NCBI RefSeq assembly: GCF_017654505.1
Contig: NC_054565.1
Coordinates: forward strand, 4,249,283-4,313,282
Origin: Polyodon spathula
Lineage: Eukaryota > Chordata > Actinopteri > Acipenseriformes > Polyodontidae
Reading direction: 5' to 3'
DNA length: 64,000 nt
Positions 24,470 to 38,345 of this stretch are shown here, one piece after another. How positions within the stretch are numbered: position 1 is the stretch's first letter; every line of letters starts with the position of its first letter. Below the pieces are notes generated by a model. The model saw only the letters and a program-made list of their open reading frames with translations. It did no database searches and had not been told where the DNA came from. Both the position numbers and the translations under genes were made by a program.

Positions 24470-24560
24470 AGTCAGAAGGGTGTGACACCTGGAGATCCTG
24501 CACATGGTAGCTAAGTATATGGAGGCTCCCAGGTGTATTAGTTGGCTGATAAAGCATTTT
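24470..24560. mobile_element. Interspersed repeat, copy 2 (partial)
   Basis: gtcagaagggtgtgacacc, tatatggaggctcccaggtg and the following ttggctgataaag align with 22538-22620. The upstream half of the first copy is missing; an (AT)n tract stands close to the break. Confidence 0.6.
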
Positions 24561-24618
24561 AGTTATGAGTTAATTATACATTTTAATACTCATGATTGAT
24601 CAAGAAAAGTCACGCAAG

Positions 24619-24653
24619 TACTATCCACGGGTCCATAGGACCCGTGGATAGTA
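24619..24653. repeat. Perfect 16-bp hairpin, possible DNA-transposon tip
   Basis: The arms tactatccacgggtcc and its exact complement are separated by the 3-base loop ATA. Immediately to the right is TTAAGGGTTAA (24655-24665). A hairpin next to TTAA plus CCCTTAA on the complement is reminiscent of TTAA-specific (piggyBac-like) termini, but no opposite end was found. Confidence 0.6.
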
Positions 24654-24665
24654 GTTAAGGGTTAA

Positions 24666-27600
24666 GAACATGAGGGAAAAACCAATGGAAATGATCTGTT
24701 AACAATGTCTTAGCATGCTGTAGATTTGAGTGTATAGATTTTTTTAGATATGCATAACTTTGATATATTATTAAAAACAAAGCCAATGTCAAGACAAATC
24801 TTTTTGCGTGAACGATTTGTGAGGCATGTTGCTAACAACAGGCTTCCTGAGCTGAATCAACATTACAAATCAGTTTTAAATACAGATGATTTATAGAGAA
24901 AAATTACATAGCATGCACAGGTATATGAAAAATGTTAATCGTATTTAAAAAAATCCAGAGAAAGCAATACAATTCTGTAATGAAAATCTAGGTGATTAAT
25001 AAAGCTAACAAACCAATGTCTTGGAAGTGGCTCTAGCACATTTCCCCTTATTAATTCCACTGAAACACAATTACAGTTCTTTGATGGTTATCACATCAGA
25101 CATGAATTATTATAGTTCCACTCTGTAAGTACCCATTTAATGTCCTCCCTGATGTACAAACCGATTGTTAACAAGGCCTTATTGACTAAAAGGGAAAGAA
25201 TCATCAGTCCTGTTTTCACTTTTTTTCTCTAGTGCATCCTATTTTTTTTTTTAGTAATAGGGATACAAGCGATACCGAAAGCTTGGCCCTGTTGAGTAAT
25301 GTATCACTCAGTGTATTGAGCAAAAGAGTCTTACGGTTTTGATTCCCGCTTCTCTCTCAATTCTGCAAGCCTCAGAACAGCAATCCATCAGTCTAATGTT
25401 CCTTTTTCTGATACATTTAAATGGGAAAATTAAACCTCCCCATCTCCCTGTCCACTCATGAAACTGGAGTCTGATGCTTTCAAATCGGCATTTAACAGAA
25501 TTTGCTGAACCCCCCCACCAAGTTGTGTTACATTGATTTGAGATGGCACAAAGCCTGAATAAGTCACTATTTTTTATAAACATATTAGTAAGCTGTTTTG
25601 AGTCATCTCGTTGAGCTTAATCTGGCATCCCCTGGAGGACAATTCATTAAAAACACATTTGGTCTCCAGGGTGGCCGTGTAAGAAGGCAGAATAAAAACA
25701 CAGGCTACTCTGTGGTTAGCGAGTCTATCTGTGCAGATCAACTGTGCTGGCTGGAGATGCCCACTTTCCACTGGGGGGAAAAAGGTGCCAAAGTGTTTGC
25801 TTGGTTAGGATATTTTCTTTCTTGTTTTAGGGAAAAGCTCTTTAGAGTATTGAACTGAAAGTCCGACCTCTACTTTTTAATTTAACCGATGTCAACCGAA
25901 CTCCTTCGCTATAAAAGCATGCTAACGTGTACTGATTTGGGCACATTTATGCTTGTTTCAAAACCACATCATTTTCATATTATACCTTATACCTTATAGA
26001 TAACCACAACAAGAGCTAATATTTAATGTGGATCTCTTTTACTGTCTGTTACTGACCTGCAGGGTTGTTGGGTAATTCATTTTGTCAAACCCAATATTTT
26101 TCCTTTTTTTTGTTTTAAAGCATCTTTGCAATTACGTAATTTTACATGAATTTATTTATTTATTTATTTATTTTTTACCTCTTTGTACTTTAATGGGCTT
26201 TTGGTATATAACAAATTATTAAAATGTGTTCTGCCAATTTTGACGAGGTTTCTTATAACTTCATAATGGCCTTTCCAAATCAGTGGTGATCTTTTAAACT
26301 ACATTTTCAACTACATTGTACTTTGAGGTGATGGAGGCGTTGTGTTGTTGTTTGCCTTTTCTGCTTTTCTGCAACCAGTGTGGGTGAATGAGGGTAGGGT
26401 TCAGGAAGATTACAAGCCTAAGGGAATTCAATTGTTAGCATTTGCTTGTAAAATAAAAATCACATCCAACTGGGAAGGAAAACAGTTTGTGCCAAAAGCA
26501 TTTGTACAATCCTTAACACAGAGAATTCAGAAAGCAGAGGCGATGTTGAGGAACCTTGCAATTGTATTCCAGTTCAACAGTATCTGTATTGGGCATTTGG
26601 TAGATTTCACTTCTACCAGTTTTGCATGCTAAATTCACCATGTTTTTAAAAACTCCTTTACCATGTAATGGTTTCTTTACTAATGCTTATATATGTAGGA
26701 AATCTAATATTATACAAATGTACTATATCACTGGTCATGCCAAGGCATCCCTGAGCACTTCACAATTTCAATTCAAAATTTCTCTAATGAGCTTGTGGTT
26801 AATCTATTCCAACTATGACAAAGCACACTCTTCAACCTGCAATTTGAAATCACCACTGTGGAAAGACAGGGAACCAACAGGTCTTGAAGATAAGAAGACC
26901 CAAGACCATGACCAAGGTAGGCAGCACCTTACATGGGAGGTCTGACAAAAAGAAATGATTATTATTTTTTTTGTTTTCCTCTTGGTGTGTGTGAGAAAGC
27001 AGGAGTATGTATTTTAAGGTATTGCTTCTGTATAAGCAAGAAACTTTTTTTGTCTAAAATGCTTACTTGTATAGAGATGTTTTTGCAATTGAAGGTTTAC
27101 ATAATCATAGCCATAATCATACTCATTGGCAGTCCAGGAGACATCAATGAATGAAAAGAAGAGTCCAAAGATGCTTTTCAATACCGCGTATTTGAATATA
27201 ACCAGGACACGTATTCATGTACACTTTCTTGTACAAGGCTAAGGGGTAGATCAGCAGGGTACGCGCTGCTTAAGGCTTATGGATTTGAATGGATGCATAG
27301 TGGCAGACATCATTTTATTGGCAGAAATCCAAGGCAAAGCAGCCACGCTCCTGCTTCTGATGCATAGAGAAATAAGAAGGGGGCGTAGCTGCTTCACACC
27401 CACAGTGCGTGTCAATCATATGCACCTAGCAACTGTCTACAAGTCTTTAATAGTTTTCAAAAATATATTTTCAAGAAAAAATAGGAAGTAAATGTAACAG
27501 CGAGACTGACACCCAAGCAGATGGACTTGAAATAGAGGAAATGTCAGAAAATTACAAAGTCATTTCAGACTGACTGGTATGTGAAAAGACAATAGCTTTT

Positions 27601-29004
27601 TTGGTGTTTTGTTAGTCGGAAACTTGACTGTTTTCCTTGCATGTTATTTTGCACCTATGTGAATGTTTGGACCAGAACTGGGTAACCATGATAAATCAGT
27701 GGCACATACCCAGCCAGATATCTTTGAAGAAGGTTGGAAATGTTCAAATAAATTTAGCCCTAAACAAACAGAATTAGATTAACCAGTATAACAGAGAGAT
27801 TTTGAAAGGAATGACAAATACTACATGTTATCTAAAAAGACAGGTGATGGCCTTTAGAGGGGATGGCGAGAGCAATAGCTTTGTAGGCTGTGGTAATTAT
27901 GGTACACTTATAAAACGTCATGGGCAAAATAAGAGCTATGATTGGTTGTTAGTGACCACATGACCATGCAGAAGCTTCTGCCCTGCCGCTGCCTCATCAC
28001 GTTCTTAAAACTTAAATGAAATGCATAAAGATCAAAGCGTGTTTGGGTCAACAGCTTTTAAAATGCAGAATTTTGCCAGCATGACAGGCGGTCAAGAACC
28101 ACAGGCCACTCAGATATTCAGCTTTTTACATAATTACACATTAGTCTAACACAATCAGAAAGTAAACAGAATCATATACATTTAAAATGCTAAACAGTTG
28201 TCTTGGATGTTCTTATTTTAAATCTTGAACTCTCTTGTCTTTGGAAGTATGCCATTGCAAACCCTCTAATATTTTTATTTTTGTTATTATTTAAATTAGC
28301 AAGTTGTAGCTTGATTTGTAGGCACATTTTGCATGTGTTTTTTTGGCTATTGCGTTTGCAGTTGTATTGTTTACTGTATGGTGCTTTCATATTTATGCAG
28401 CCTTCTTTTAATGGGTTTTACTATGCATGGCATTGAATTCACAGCATGTCACTGCCTTCCAGGGATGAAAAAAACAACAACTTTGAAATCAAGTCTAAAA
28501 CTTACAGGAAGACAGTATTAAGTACGGATTTAAGTACTGGAGCAATGTTACATATTTGAAACCATTGGGATTCTGGAGTTAGAGCTAAAACATACACTTC
28601 TATTTATCGTAAAAGCTTCCTTTAAACCCTTATCTCAACTCTGCAGCATCCCTTTCCCTCAGGGCCAGTGACTTACCTTACAGGCTTTTGGCAAGATTGT
28701 CTTCAATGATCAAACATATTTACTTTCAAAAGTACATTGAAACACCTGTGTCTCATGATCATGTTCAATATTACCCTAAACAAGGCTTTACTGAGAAAGG
28801 AACATGTAATAAGGGGACTAGCATCTGTGTCAGAATGGATTGCAAGCGATATATTAAGAATATTAAGTCACTAAAATAAGATTTTCTCCTGTCTCCAACA
28901 CTAAATCATACATACACATACAAGACAAGTAGGCACGTGTATTTTAAATGAATCATAATTATTGTACACAATGTATAGCTATTAAAAGCAACTGATGTTC
29001 TACA
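24666..29004. other. Non-coding DNA with small simple repeats
   Basis: A (TTTA)n tract of about 24 bp lies near 26150-26172. The frames at 25308-25583, 26342-26632 and 26622-26945 have no recognised domains. No other repeat family was identified in this long stretch. Confidence 0.5.
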
Positions 29005-29208
29005 TCAATTGCCCATAATGATCAGATTCTCAGTGATGTTGTCCTCAAACCAGTCCTCAACAGACACAGCAGTATGGTAAGAAGCAGTCGTTCTGTAGAC
29101 GCAAGGGCCAACACCAAAGTACTTCATCAAATCCGGCAGTGCAGAACTGTCCAAAATGCCACTATAAGATAAGACATTTTTTTTTTGTGTTGATATTGGA
29201 TAATTCAA
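29005..29208 (-). pseudogene. Tc1-like transposase middle fragment (second lineage)
   Basis: The minus-strand frame reads YSGILDSSALPDLMKYFGVG, then a stretch aligned with the block around the second catalytic aspartate, then VSVEDWFEDN. In Tc1-like transposases the catalytic aspartate sits in a D-N-A-P-x-H-type motif. Here that stretch reads TTASYHT, so the aspartate is lost. The wording differs from the fragments at 5222 and 60075, implying a separate family. Only about 65 codons remain; the C-terminal block with the third catalytic residue does not follow. Confidence 0.6.
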
Positions 29209-30209
29209 GTCTTTTTCAAGGCTAGTCCTGCATTTGCAACACGTGCATGACAGTGCAACTAATTGCGTTTTTATTTTTCAAAAGAAAAAAAAAAACTACA
29301 AATGTATAATTTATTTAAAGGTGTTTTGTGTTGGATTGCAGTCATTTTTGTCTTTTTTAGGATCTTGTCTTTCTTTGTCTTGCTAGAATAGTCATTTAGT
29401 GTGTGTCTACTAGACTACAGCCTACTCATTGGGTCATCTGACCTCACAAGTGTCTTCTGGGTCAAAGCATGTTACTGGCTGAAAGCATGTCAACAGGGAA
29501 AGCAGCTGATTGGTTATTGACAGGAAAGAGCAAGTGAAGGAGTGAAGACAATTTCACTCTCTAAAGGAAATTTGGAGCCAGGAGGTGTAAGATAGTCAAA
29601 AAGCTTGGCTTCCAGTTTTCTTTAGATTGGTATAGTACCCGATATCCTGTTCTGAAATACTGTAATGAGTTTTTTTTCAAAACTGCACATTAATAGATGT
29701 GCATGGCGGAGACATTTTATGGATGTATGTAGTTATTTTGTGGTGTCTTTTTTGGAGATACTGTACCTCACAGACAAGGCAATACAGACATTACAGAGGC
29801 ATGACATGCGTGTCAGCAGTTACTGAGCAGTATATGTGTCCCACACGGGACAATCTTGTGTATTTCCAGTGGTTTGACCAGGAGGCTTTTCATTGGACAA
29901 AAAACGTGAGTCCAGAGGAATCTATCTCCTGGGCAAGGAAGATGTGACCTTTTAACTGAATTATAAAGACCAAACAGGACCTTAAGCTTCTCAGCCAAGT
30001 CCGATCAGAGTGAACACTGGGCCTTGTCTTTCCCTGTAGCAAAGAGAGAATTCTATACTGCCAGCAGATGTTGAATTAATTCTTCTTAACGACAGGACCT
30101 GAAAAGTACATTAAGAATTGGATAGTAAACAATGGTAAAAAGGTATTATATCAACAGCAATAATTGAAATCTACAAGTCAGGTATTCAAGATTTTTTTTT
30201 AGACCTGAG

Positions 30210-30210
<1 letters not shown>

Positions 30211-30240
<30 letters not shown>

Positions 30241-30241
30241 C

Positions 30242-30270
<29 letters not shown>
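30211..30270. repeat. Palindromic TG-TA-CA microsatellite
   Basis: TGTGTGTGTA opens the tract, which continues as TA repeats, has a single C near 30241, and closes with TATACACACA. The two sides are complementary and could form a hairpin. Confidence 0.9.
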
Positions 30271-30272
<2 letters not shown>

Positions 30273-32227
30273 AACATGGGAACCAAAGGTAGCAAATCTA
30301 GAAAATTATTAATTTCCATCACAAATATGACCCCTTTCCATGCTTCTTGCTGATTTGCAGATCTTCTATGGTAACAAAGAATCAAATCAGAAAAGAATGA
30401 GCAACTATAATTTTCTCCAAAGCTTTTGCTAAATGGTTGTTGTCTTGTTAAAACAACATTGATCTATTAGGAATGATTATTAGGAATACTTATTTGCATG
30501 TTTTTTTTTTTTTTTTTTTTTTGCCAATCAAACAAGGTTACTAGCCAAGCAATTAAACTATGTTTACTATAAACAAAAGAAGAAAAAAAAGAAAAACAAT
30601 TGCTTGGCAATACAGAGCGAAGTCCTCTGGGCTATACATTCTGCGCTATTTAAACCCGGACTCAGTGAGATGGTGATGCAAATTCTCCCTGACCTCTGCA
30701 GCAAAACAAACTTGTGCTGCAGTAAAGAGATAGCAGGAGAGGATGTACTTGCATCTGTGTTAGAGCTGGAAAAACAGTTTAGACAGGCAGGATGAAATGC
30801 TGTGCTCTACTTGGGGATAAACCTCTACTGACACATTGTGCACTGTGCACAGACAAGAATGTAAGGTCTCTTCATTCTGATTTTTCTATTGCATTTCAGT
30901 CATGTACTTAAATAATGGAACTGGTGTCCATTATAAGCAACCCTTGCCTATTCATGTTATACATTGAATGACTTTACATTGAAGAAAACCACCATGACTA
31001 CCTATACAGGACCAAACATTGTGGAAAATTTAAGGTATATTAATATTAGGGTATAATTAATATTGCTCTCCTTGTTAAATGTGCATATATTTCTATGGTG
31101 AACAATTATCTATCCAGGGATAACAAGATATCAAGCAAGTGGCCTGAGTAGGGTAATGCATGCAACAAATACCCAGCAATCTCAGCATCCACACCCAATT
31201 TAGGTTTAAAAAATATAGTACATTGTATTTCGGTTTTATAAAAAACCCTTTGATACCTTGTTTTTAAAACTTGTATTGCCTTGCTCTGAGACAGCAATGA
31301 ACAAAATGTATTCCAGATCAGCCATATCAATCAGACACTATCTTCTCATCCAGATATTTTAGAATAGGCAGATAGCACCCAGGAAATTCACAGAACTCTG
31401 AACTCAACTAAAAGTGAAAGAAACAAAAAGAGAGTCTAATAGGAATCCCAGTCGCAAGCAGACAGCCAGCCGACACAAACGGTGCCTCTGTGCCTTACGC
31501 AAAGCTACCTTTTTAAAAATCAATAATTATTAAAAGCATAATACCACGGCTGCCAGAAAGAATGATGTGACTTACCCCACACAGTATTCAGGCTGCATCA
31601 TAACCACACAGCTCTCATATTCAGCTGACGTGGATCATACCTATCAGAAGGTCAAATGATAAAAGTCAATATATGATATATTATATAACAGAAATGCAAT
31701 CAGTTTCAGGTAAATCCTTGCATAAAATAGAATGCCACAAAGGACCAGAATGAGGGGCCCTACAAACTTCTGAGAACATGCTGGAAAGAGCTAGGTGAGG
31801 GTCTAGGCAGCACTCCTCAGAGTGTGTATTCTGTTCAGTTTGCTTTCTGTTTGTTTTTTTACTGTGGTTCCCGACTAAAGCGTTATAAAGGGAAGCACCC
31901 TGTATGCATTTTTAAAAGCTGTACTGAAAATATGTTTAATACATTTAGCAATAGGATAGCTGTTCCTTCAGAAAACCTAATGATACATTGGCTTTAATGA
32001 TATTCAGCATTTCAGTAACTTTACAGTTAGTGTGTTTACTCAGTAAAATACATTATTAAGTGTTTTAGCTGGGGATCAATCTTTCTGTTTTCTTGACTTA
32101 TTTAATGTGCAGTATTGGTGTGTATCTTTGACACCCAGTACACTAGTGATAAATGGAGCTATTCAAACAGTGCCTAATCATACACATCACATTAACATTA
32201 CAATTATGCAAAAAGTCAACATACAAA

Positions 32228-32235
32228 TATATATA

Positions 32236-32281
<46 letters not shown>
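32228..32281. repeat. (AT)n microsatellite
   Basis: An AT tract with one phase break (TATTATA) ends exactly where the LTR-like sequence starts. Confidence 0.93.
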
Positions 32282-33220
<939 letters not shown>

Positions 33221-34255
33221 TCATGTCACCCACACCAATTGACAAAGTGCAAAATTCTGGAAGATTTCAAATCTTTGTGCGGCTCATGCATCTTTCTGGC
33301 ACTCATTTGAGGGAGTGCGGATGATGTTAACACAGCAAACCCACCAATCCCACTTCCTTTCAGATTGCATACTGCACTGCAGCAATGACAGGGTTTTCAA
33401 ATGGTTGGGTAGATTTGTGGAGCAGAACTGCCATGGCTCAGGTGTTTGATTGCTGCCCTTTGTGTTTTATAACATCAGATTATTTTTTCTTAGATGGGAA
33501 GTTAAAAGCAAATGGCAGTTCAGCAAGTAGCTCAAGCAACACTTTAACATGATGTCCACTTGGACTCATCAATCTTGAATTAAAGTTAATTCTGTATTAC
33601 CATGGTCCATTTTACTTTTTAAAGTGTATGATATAAATACCGGAGTTACAAAACTACAAAACTCAATTTAAAAATTCAATTTAAGTTATAGTTGCGCAGT
33701 TTATTTCTAGTTTCGTTATTATTGTTTCTCTTTTCAGAAGATGGCTCTCTGAAGTAAAAGGTTGTTCTATGTTTCTTTGAACTAGATTCTCAAAGTGTTA
33801 ATGTTTGCCTTACATACAGTATGGTTTGTTCTTCTATTGTAGGTGTTCATTTTGCTTGTCTTTCTGTGCAGATTGCAGATTTGGTCATTCACAATGGTGT
33901 TTACTCTTAAAATTGACATAAATTACACAGTTCTTTGTTCCCTTGCTTTTGTGTTATTTTCACAAAAGCGTAACATATTGATAATTACGTTTAACATTGC
34001 TGATCATTTATTAATTTATTTTTAGCGTTATTGAATATTGTTAAATATTCATTATATAACAGTTCATTTTGAAACTCCAAACCAGTGCAAACTATATACA
34101 GTAAGTTTTTTTTTTTTGCAATGTATTTACAGGATGTTTGCCAGGAATACAAGCAATACAAAACAAAACGGATTCACTGGTACGATGGGACCAGCAAATC
34201 AGATGCTAGCAAACAAGAGCTGTTCTGCATCTGTTCTGCTTCCAGCCACGTTTAG
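33221..34255. other. AT-rich non-coding DNA
   Basis: The frame at 33843-34025 is hydrophobic but has no domain or gene context. No repeat was recognised. Confidence 0.5.
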
Positions 34256-34375
34256 TGAGTATGTGACTATCGTTTTCTATGATTATCGAATAATTAAAAA
34301 ATGTTAACGATACGATTATCACGAATATTCGTAATCACGATATATCGTACTATCGAAAAATCGTTTCATCCCTAC
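34256..34375 (-). mobile_element. hAT-like transposon end
   Basis: Read on the minus strand from 34375, the sequence begins gtagggatgaaacgattttt and runs on through tcgatagtacgatatatcgt and further ATCG-rich DNA to about 34256. A terminal (T/C)AGGGATGAAACGA with many CGAT steps is characteristic of vertebrate hAT-type elements. The opposite end and a transposase were not found, so this is one end of a truncated or very degraded element. Confidence 0.5.
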
Positions 34376-35778
34376 TTGGGGGAGAGGTTTGGGCTCCGAG
34401 ACATCGTGACGGCAGGCTGCAAAATCTTGCAAACAAAGATCAACATCTCCCTTCCCTTTCCTTTGATCATACCATGATGTTTCTTGAATATCTTCAACGC
34501 TTTTTTCTCTTTTTTGCAAAAACAACCAATGTGTCTAATTTATTTATTTTTTTTATTTTTTATTAAAACCATTTTAAGCTTTAATGATCCCTGTCGATTC
34601 TATAAAGGTCTATGAACATGCAAGATAAACAAAGATTTTTTGACACACTTAGAAAATCATTAGAACAATCTTAATTAGGTCTGTATTGGTAACTTATTTA
34701 GAAATGTGCACACCTGAATGGGCAATGCCCTTTCTGTATAGCCCACAAAGTTGTAGCTAATCAAAAAGAAAACAATTGTGTAATATGTGATTTTTTTAGT
34801 GGCCAAATAAGGGCCCATGTTAACCATACAATGAATAATGTTTTGGCATTAAAGACACTGTCAAAATCACATAGTAAAGTGTTTAAGACTACAGCGTTAA
34901 ATCTGATTTTTATACAAAAAAAACAAGTTTATTGGATTGTACCCAAATGTAATCAAACAATTCTAGAAGACGATGCAAATTCCAGGCAGTTCACTGGAGC
35001 GTGTGACAGGCAGAGACACATGAACAGTGCAGAAGGTTCTGCATTTTGAATGAGGACACTAAACATGACAACTTGGCAGGCTAGTCAGAAAAAGATTCAA
35101 AGGTACAACTCAGTGTCCTTGCCTGCTTTATTATCAAAGCAAGATCTTTCAAGATCCCACCGACACACTCCGCACATACACACAAGCAGCCGCACACACA
35201 AAAACACCCATGGGCCTATCATTGTGTTCTGTGACCAGAGCTGCCTCCAGTCTAGCTGTGCCAGCTGTTAATGAAATCATTGTTATTCGTTGTCTATTCG
35301 AGCAGAATAAAAAAAAGCTTCAGGTGCATCATAACGCTAATACCATCTTGCTGTGATGAATGAGATGAAATGTAATATACCTGCTGCTTGGAAAATGAAA
35401 ACCCCTTACTTCTAATGTGCTTCGCTTGTTCAAGCAGAGAGAGATGCTGCTTTCTTCTGCTGATTAGGTGTCCACAAAAATGGCAGTGCAGTATTGCTGG
35501 GATAAGATTACTGATATTATTTCGATCTGAGGAAGAAAGACAGCACTCATTGTAGAAGTAGAGACACATACTGCAAAATAGTTCTGCTTTACAAAATGTG
35601 ACACTTAATAGGGAGGTTTCAATATAACCCCCTGGTAACTGAAACATCCTTGTGTATTTGTTATCTATGGTATCTATCTAACTATGTGTAGATTTATTTT
35701 TCTTTGCAGCCCATTGAATGGAGCATTATTATTCATCCCATTAATTGGACCAGTAGCAACCTCATACAATTAGCATGT
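34376..35778. other. Non-coding DNA up to the assembly gap
   Basis: Frames at 34831-35049 and 35294-35647 have no recognised domains. An ACAC-rich patch lies near 35165-35215. Confidence 0.45.
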
Positions 35779-36278
35779 NNNNNNNNNNNNNNNNNNNNNN
35801 NNNNNNNNNNNNNNNNNNNNNNNNNNNNNNNNNNNNNNNNNNNNNNNNNNNNNNNNNNNNNNNNNNNNNNNNNNNNNNNNNNNNNNNNNNNNNNNNNNNN
35901 NNNNNNNNNNNNNNNNNNNNNNNNNNNNNNNNNNNNNNNNNNNNNNNNNNNNNNNNNNNNNNNNNNNNNNNNNNNNNNNNNNNNNNNNNNNNNNNNNNNN
36001 NNNNNNNNNNNNNNNNNNNNNNNNNNNNNNNNNNNNNNNNNNNNNNNNNNNNNNNNNNNNNNNNNNNNNNNNNNNNNNNNNNNNNNNNNNNNNNNNNNNN
36101 NNNNNNNNNNNNNNNNNNNNNNNNNNNNNNNNNNNNNNNNNNNNNNNNNNNNNNNNNNNNNNNNNNNNNNNNNNNNNNNNNNNNNNNNNNNNNNNNNNNN
36201 NNNNNNNNNNNNNNNNNNNNNNNNNNNNNNNNNNNNNNNNNNNNNNNNNNNNNNNNNNNNNNNNNNNNNNNNNNNNNN
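35779..36278. other. Assembly gap (500 N)
   Basis: Exactly 500 undetermined bases, which points to a fixed-size scaffold gap rather than a measured length. Protein-like frames drawn across it are meaningless. Confidence 0.99.
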
Positions 36279-36590
36279 TCTAGGCCAGCAGAGGAGGAGC
36301 AGTGAGGGCAAGAGGGGTTGTAGAGAAACACAAGGGATTGGAGGGAGAAGTGTGGTGCAGAGAGCAGTAGGCAAGAACAAGGGTCTTGAATGGAATGCAA
36401 ACAGAGATATGTAGCCAGTGGAGTGTGAAGCAGTGGGGTAGCATGAGAGTAGCAAGATTAAAAGAATACAAGATGAGCAGAATAATTTTGACTCGGCTGA
36501 AGGCAGATAGCCGAAGCAGGGAGACCAGTAAGGAGAGTCTAATCTGGAGAGTACAAGAGCTTGGACCAGGAATAGAATGGAATAAGTAGA
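36279..36590 (-). pseudogene. LINE (L2/Rex-type) ORF2 C-terminal fragment at the gap edge
   Basis: On the minus strand this stretch encodes SCTLQIRLSLLVSL, later FTLHWLHISVCIPFKTLVLAY. The block H-W-L followed by F-K-T-L-V-L-A-Y is typical of the region C-terminal to the reverse transcriptase in L2-type fish LINEs. The part downstream in the element would lie inside the gap; the reverse transcriptase itself would lie at higher coordinates and is not there. The same conserved region occurs in the LINE at 53228-54640 (FKVLLLTYQTLNGLAP). Confidence 0.62.
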
Positions 36591-37639
36591 GCGAATTGTT
36601 TTGTGGGAAAAGCACTTGGGAACATTTGTGTTTTACACACCCAGAACACGTTGTGTACAGCCCTGATCCCCAAATATACATCATTAAGGAAGGGAATTGT
36701 AAAGGTACCAATACAGAGAACATATTTTTGGGGGCTAGGTGTAGTTAAGCTTACGCTTTGCTCTTCAAGAGAATATTGACTTACTTCCACAATGTATTTT
36801 GATCAATTCCTCAGCTGGTAAAGAAGACTAAGCAAAGAGAGCATTTTTACACCCAGAGTAATTCTGTGTAAGGCTGAAGATAAGAACCTAGTGTAGCCTC
36901 TGCCAGACATGCATAATCCCCTATGGGCAAGGAAATCTTTTTAATGTGAATATATTCAGTGTTGTGCCCCACAGATGTGCAAAAACGCAAGATGTTTCAC
37001 ATAGCAGCCAGATATAAAAGTTGCAAATTACTTCTCACTACACGCATTTGCTGGGCATGCTGAATTGTAACCCTTTCATTTTATTAAGAACCTTTGAACC
37101 TGCACACATTTTTGGATTTTGCTGCGATAAGAATAAAAGGAAACAGACAACCTTGACTTTCACTAACCATCATTACTTAGTATTTTAATATGTAACGATT
37201 TGTAAAAGCGTATGCCAGGTAGACATTTTCCGTGTTCTTCAATACATCGTGATATTTGTTGAGATGCATTTTGCATCAGCTGGTCCCCCTTAAAAGGAGA
37301 TACCTCCAGACTTTAGATTTGATCGGTAGTCCAGTGGCTGCTCAGGTGATAACATTGCATGTTGTTGTTATTGTTGGTTTGAGAATTGGACGTCTAATGA
37401 TGCCACGTGGTGACAGATGAAAAATGTTTGCTGACGTCCAGACAGCGAGAGCTGTTCAACGGCTGGAATCCGGGGGACACATTAAGACATGTAGCTGGTC
37501 AATTCAGTATCTCCTCATCTTTTGTTTTGATTGTCAATGTAGGCTTTTTTGACAGAGAAATAGCGTTCTTAAAAAAAGATCTTAAACTTTAAGGATCAGA
37601 CACATATAATTGTATTTTCTTTTTACTTACAGATGTGTG
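36591..37639. other. Non-coding DNA
   Basis: No frame with a domain and no simple repeat. I see nothing assignable. Confidence 0.45.
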
Positions 37640-38345
37640 CTGTAATCCCTCGTTATACGAGCGTAATTCGTTTCTTGAAAACTGCTTGTTAGGCGAAATC
37701 TCGTATAACAGAAATGAAAACCCCATTGGTTCCCATGTTATATTATTCGATTGGTTCCAGAGCTGAAAAAATGTCCTCTTCAACATCCAAAACTCCCCTT
37801 AATAAAGGACAGAACGGTATCTAAATATGAAATCACTGAAATTCTGTATCAATTATTAAAGAAATTAGCCTAAAGTTGTTAAGTAAATGTCTCTTGTGGC
37901 ATGCATGAGTCCCCCACAAATAAAGACCAGGGCTATCACAATTTTCTTTCATGCGCCTATCATAGTGTTAGAAAACGTACGCTATAGTAAATATTAATGA
38001 AGTTGTAAAAATGCTAACAATAAATAACACACAGTTATAAAAAAGAAAATTAAAAGAGAATATTAAATCCAAAACAGAAATAAAAGAAAAACACTTAATA
38101 AGTAAAGAAGAGATAGCAGAAGCAAATGACAACCGCTACACCCGCGAGACAACATGAGAAAGGTACAAAGACAAAAGAAGGCTCACAGCGCATGCTGGGA
38201 TGGCGGTGCTGTGACGTACGCCTTGTGCAGACGCAATACGATCGGCCACTTTGCGAGCTCCCTTCTCGTAAGAGCGAAAATATGCTTGTTTAATGGAAAA
38301 AGTGGTGTTAATTTCTGTGTCTCGCATAATTGAAATCTTGTATAT
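37640..38345. mobile_element. Tigger-like non-autonomous element (second copy type)
   Basis: The left part reads tgtaatccctcgttatacga followed by gcgaaatctcgtataacaga. The complement of the right part (about 38265-38335) contains a related aattatgcgagacacagaaa. Ends built on CCTCGTTATACGA are typical of Tigger/pogo elements. No transposase frame lies between the ends. The region 38195-38275 is CpG-rich. Terminal repeats are imperfect, so the right boundary is uncertain. Confidence 0.5.

Larger units (their letters stand above)
29209..32281. other. Non-coding DNA with microsatellites
   Basis: A TG/TA/CA tract lies at 30211-30270 and a T run at about 30502-30523. The frame at 30604-30795 lies downstream of a TATTTAAA-like sequence but has no recognised domain. 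An (AT)n tract lies at about 32228-32281, adjoining the next repeat. Confidence 0.5.

Noticed and set aside
35704..36455. Long frames of more than 200 codons
   Set aside because: Most of their length is the run of N.
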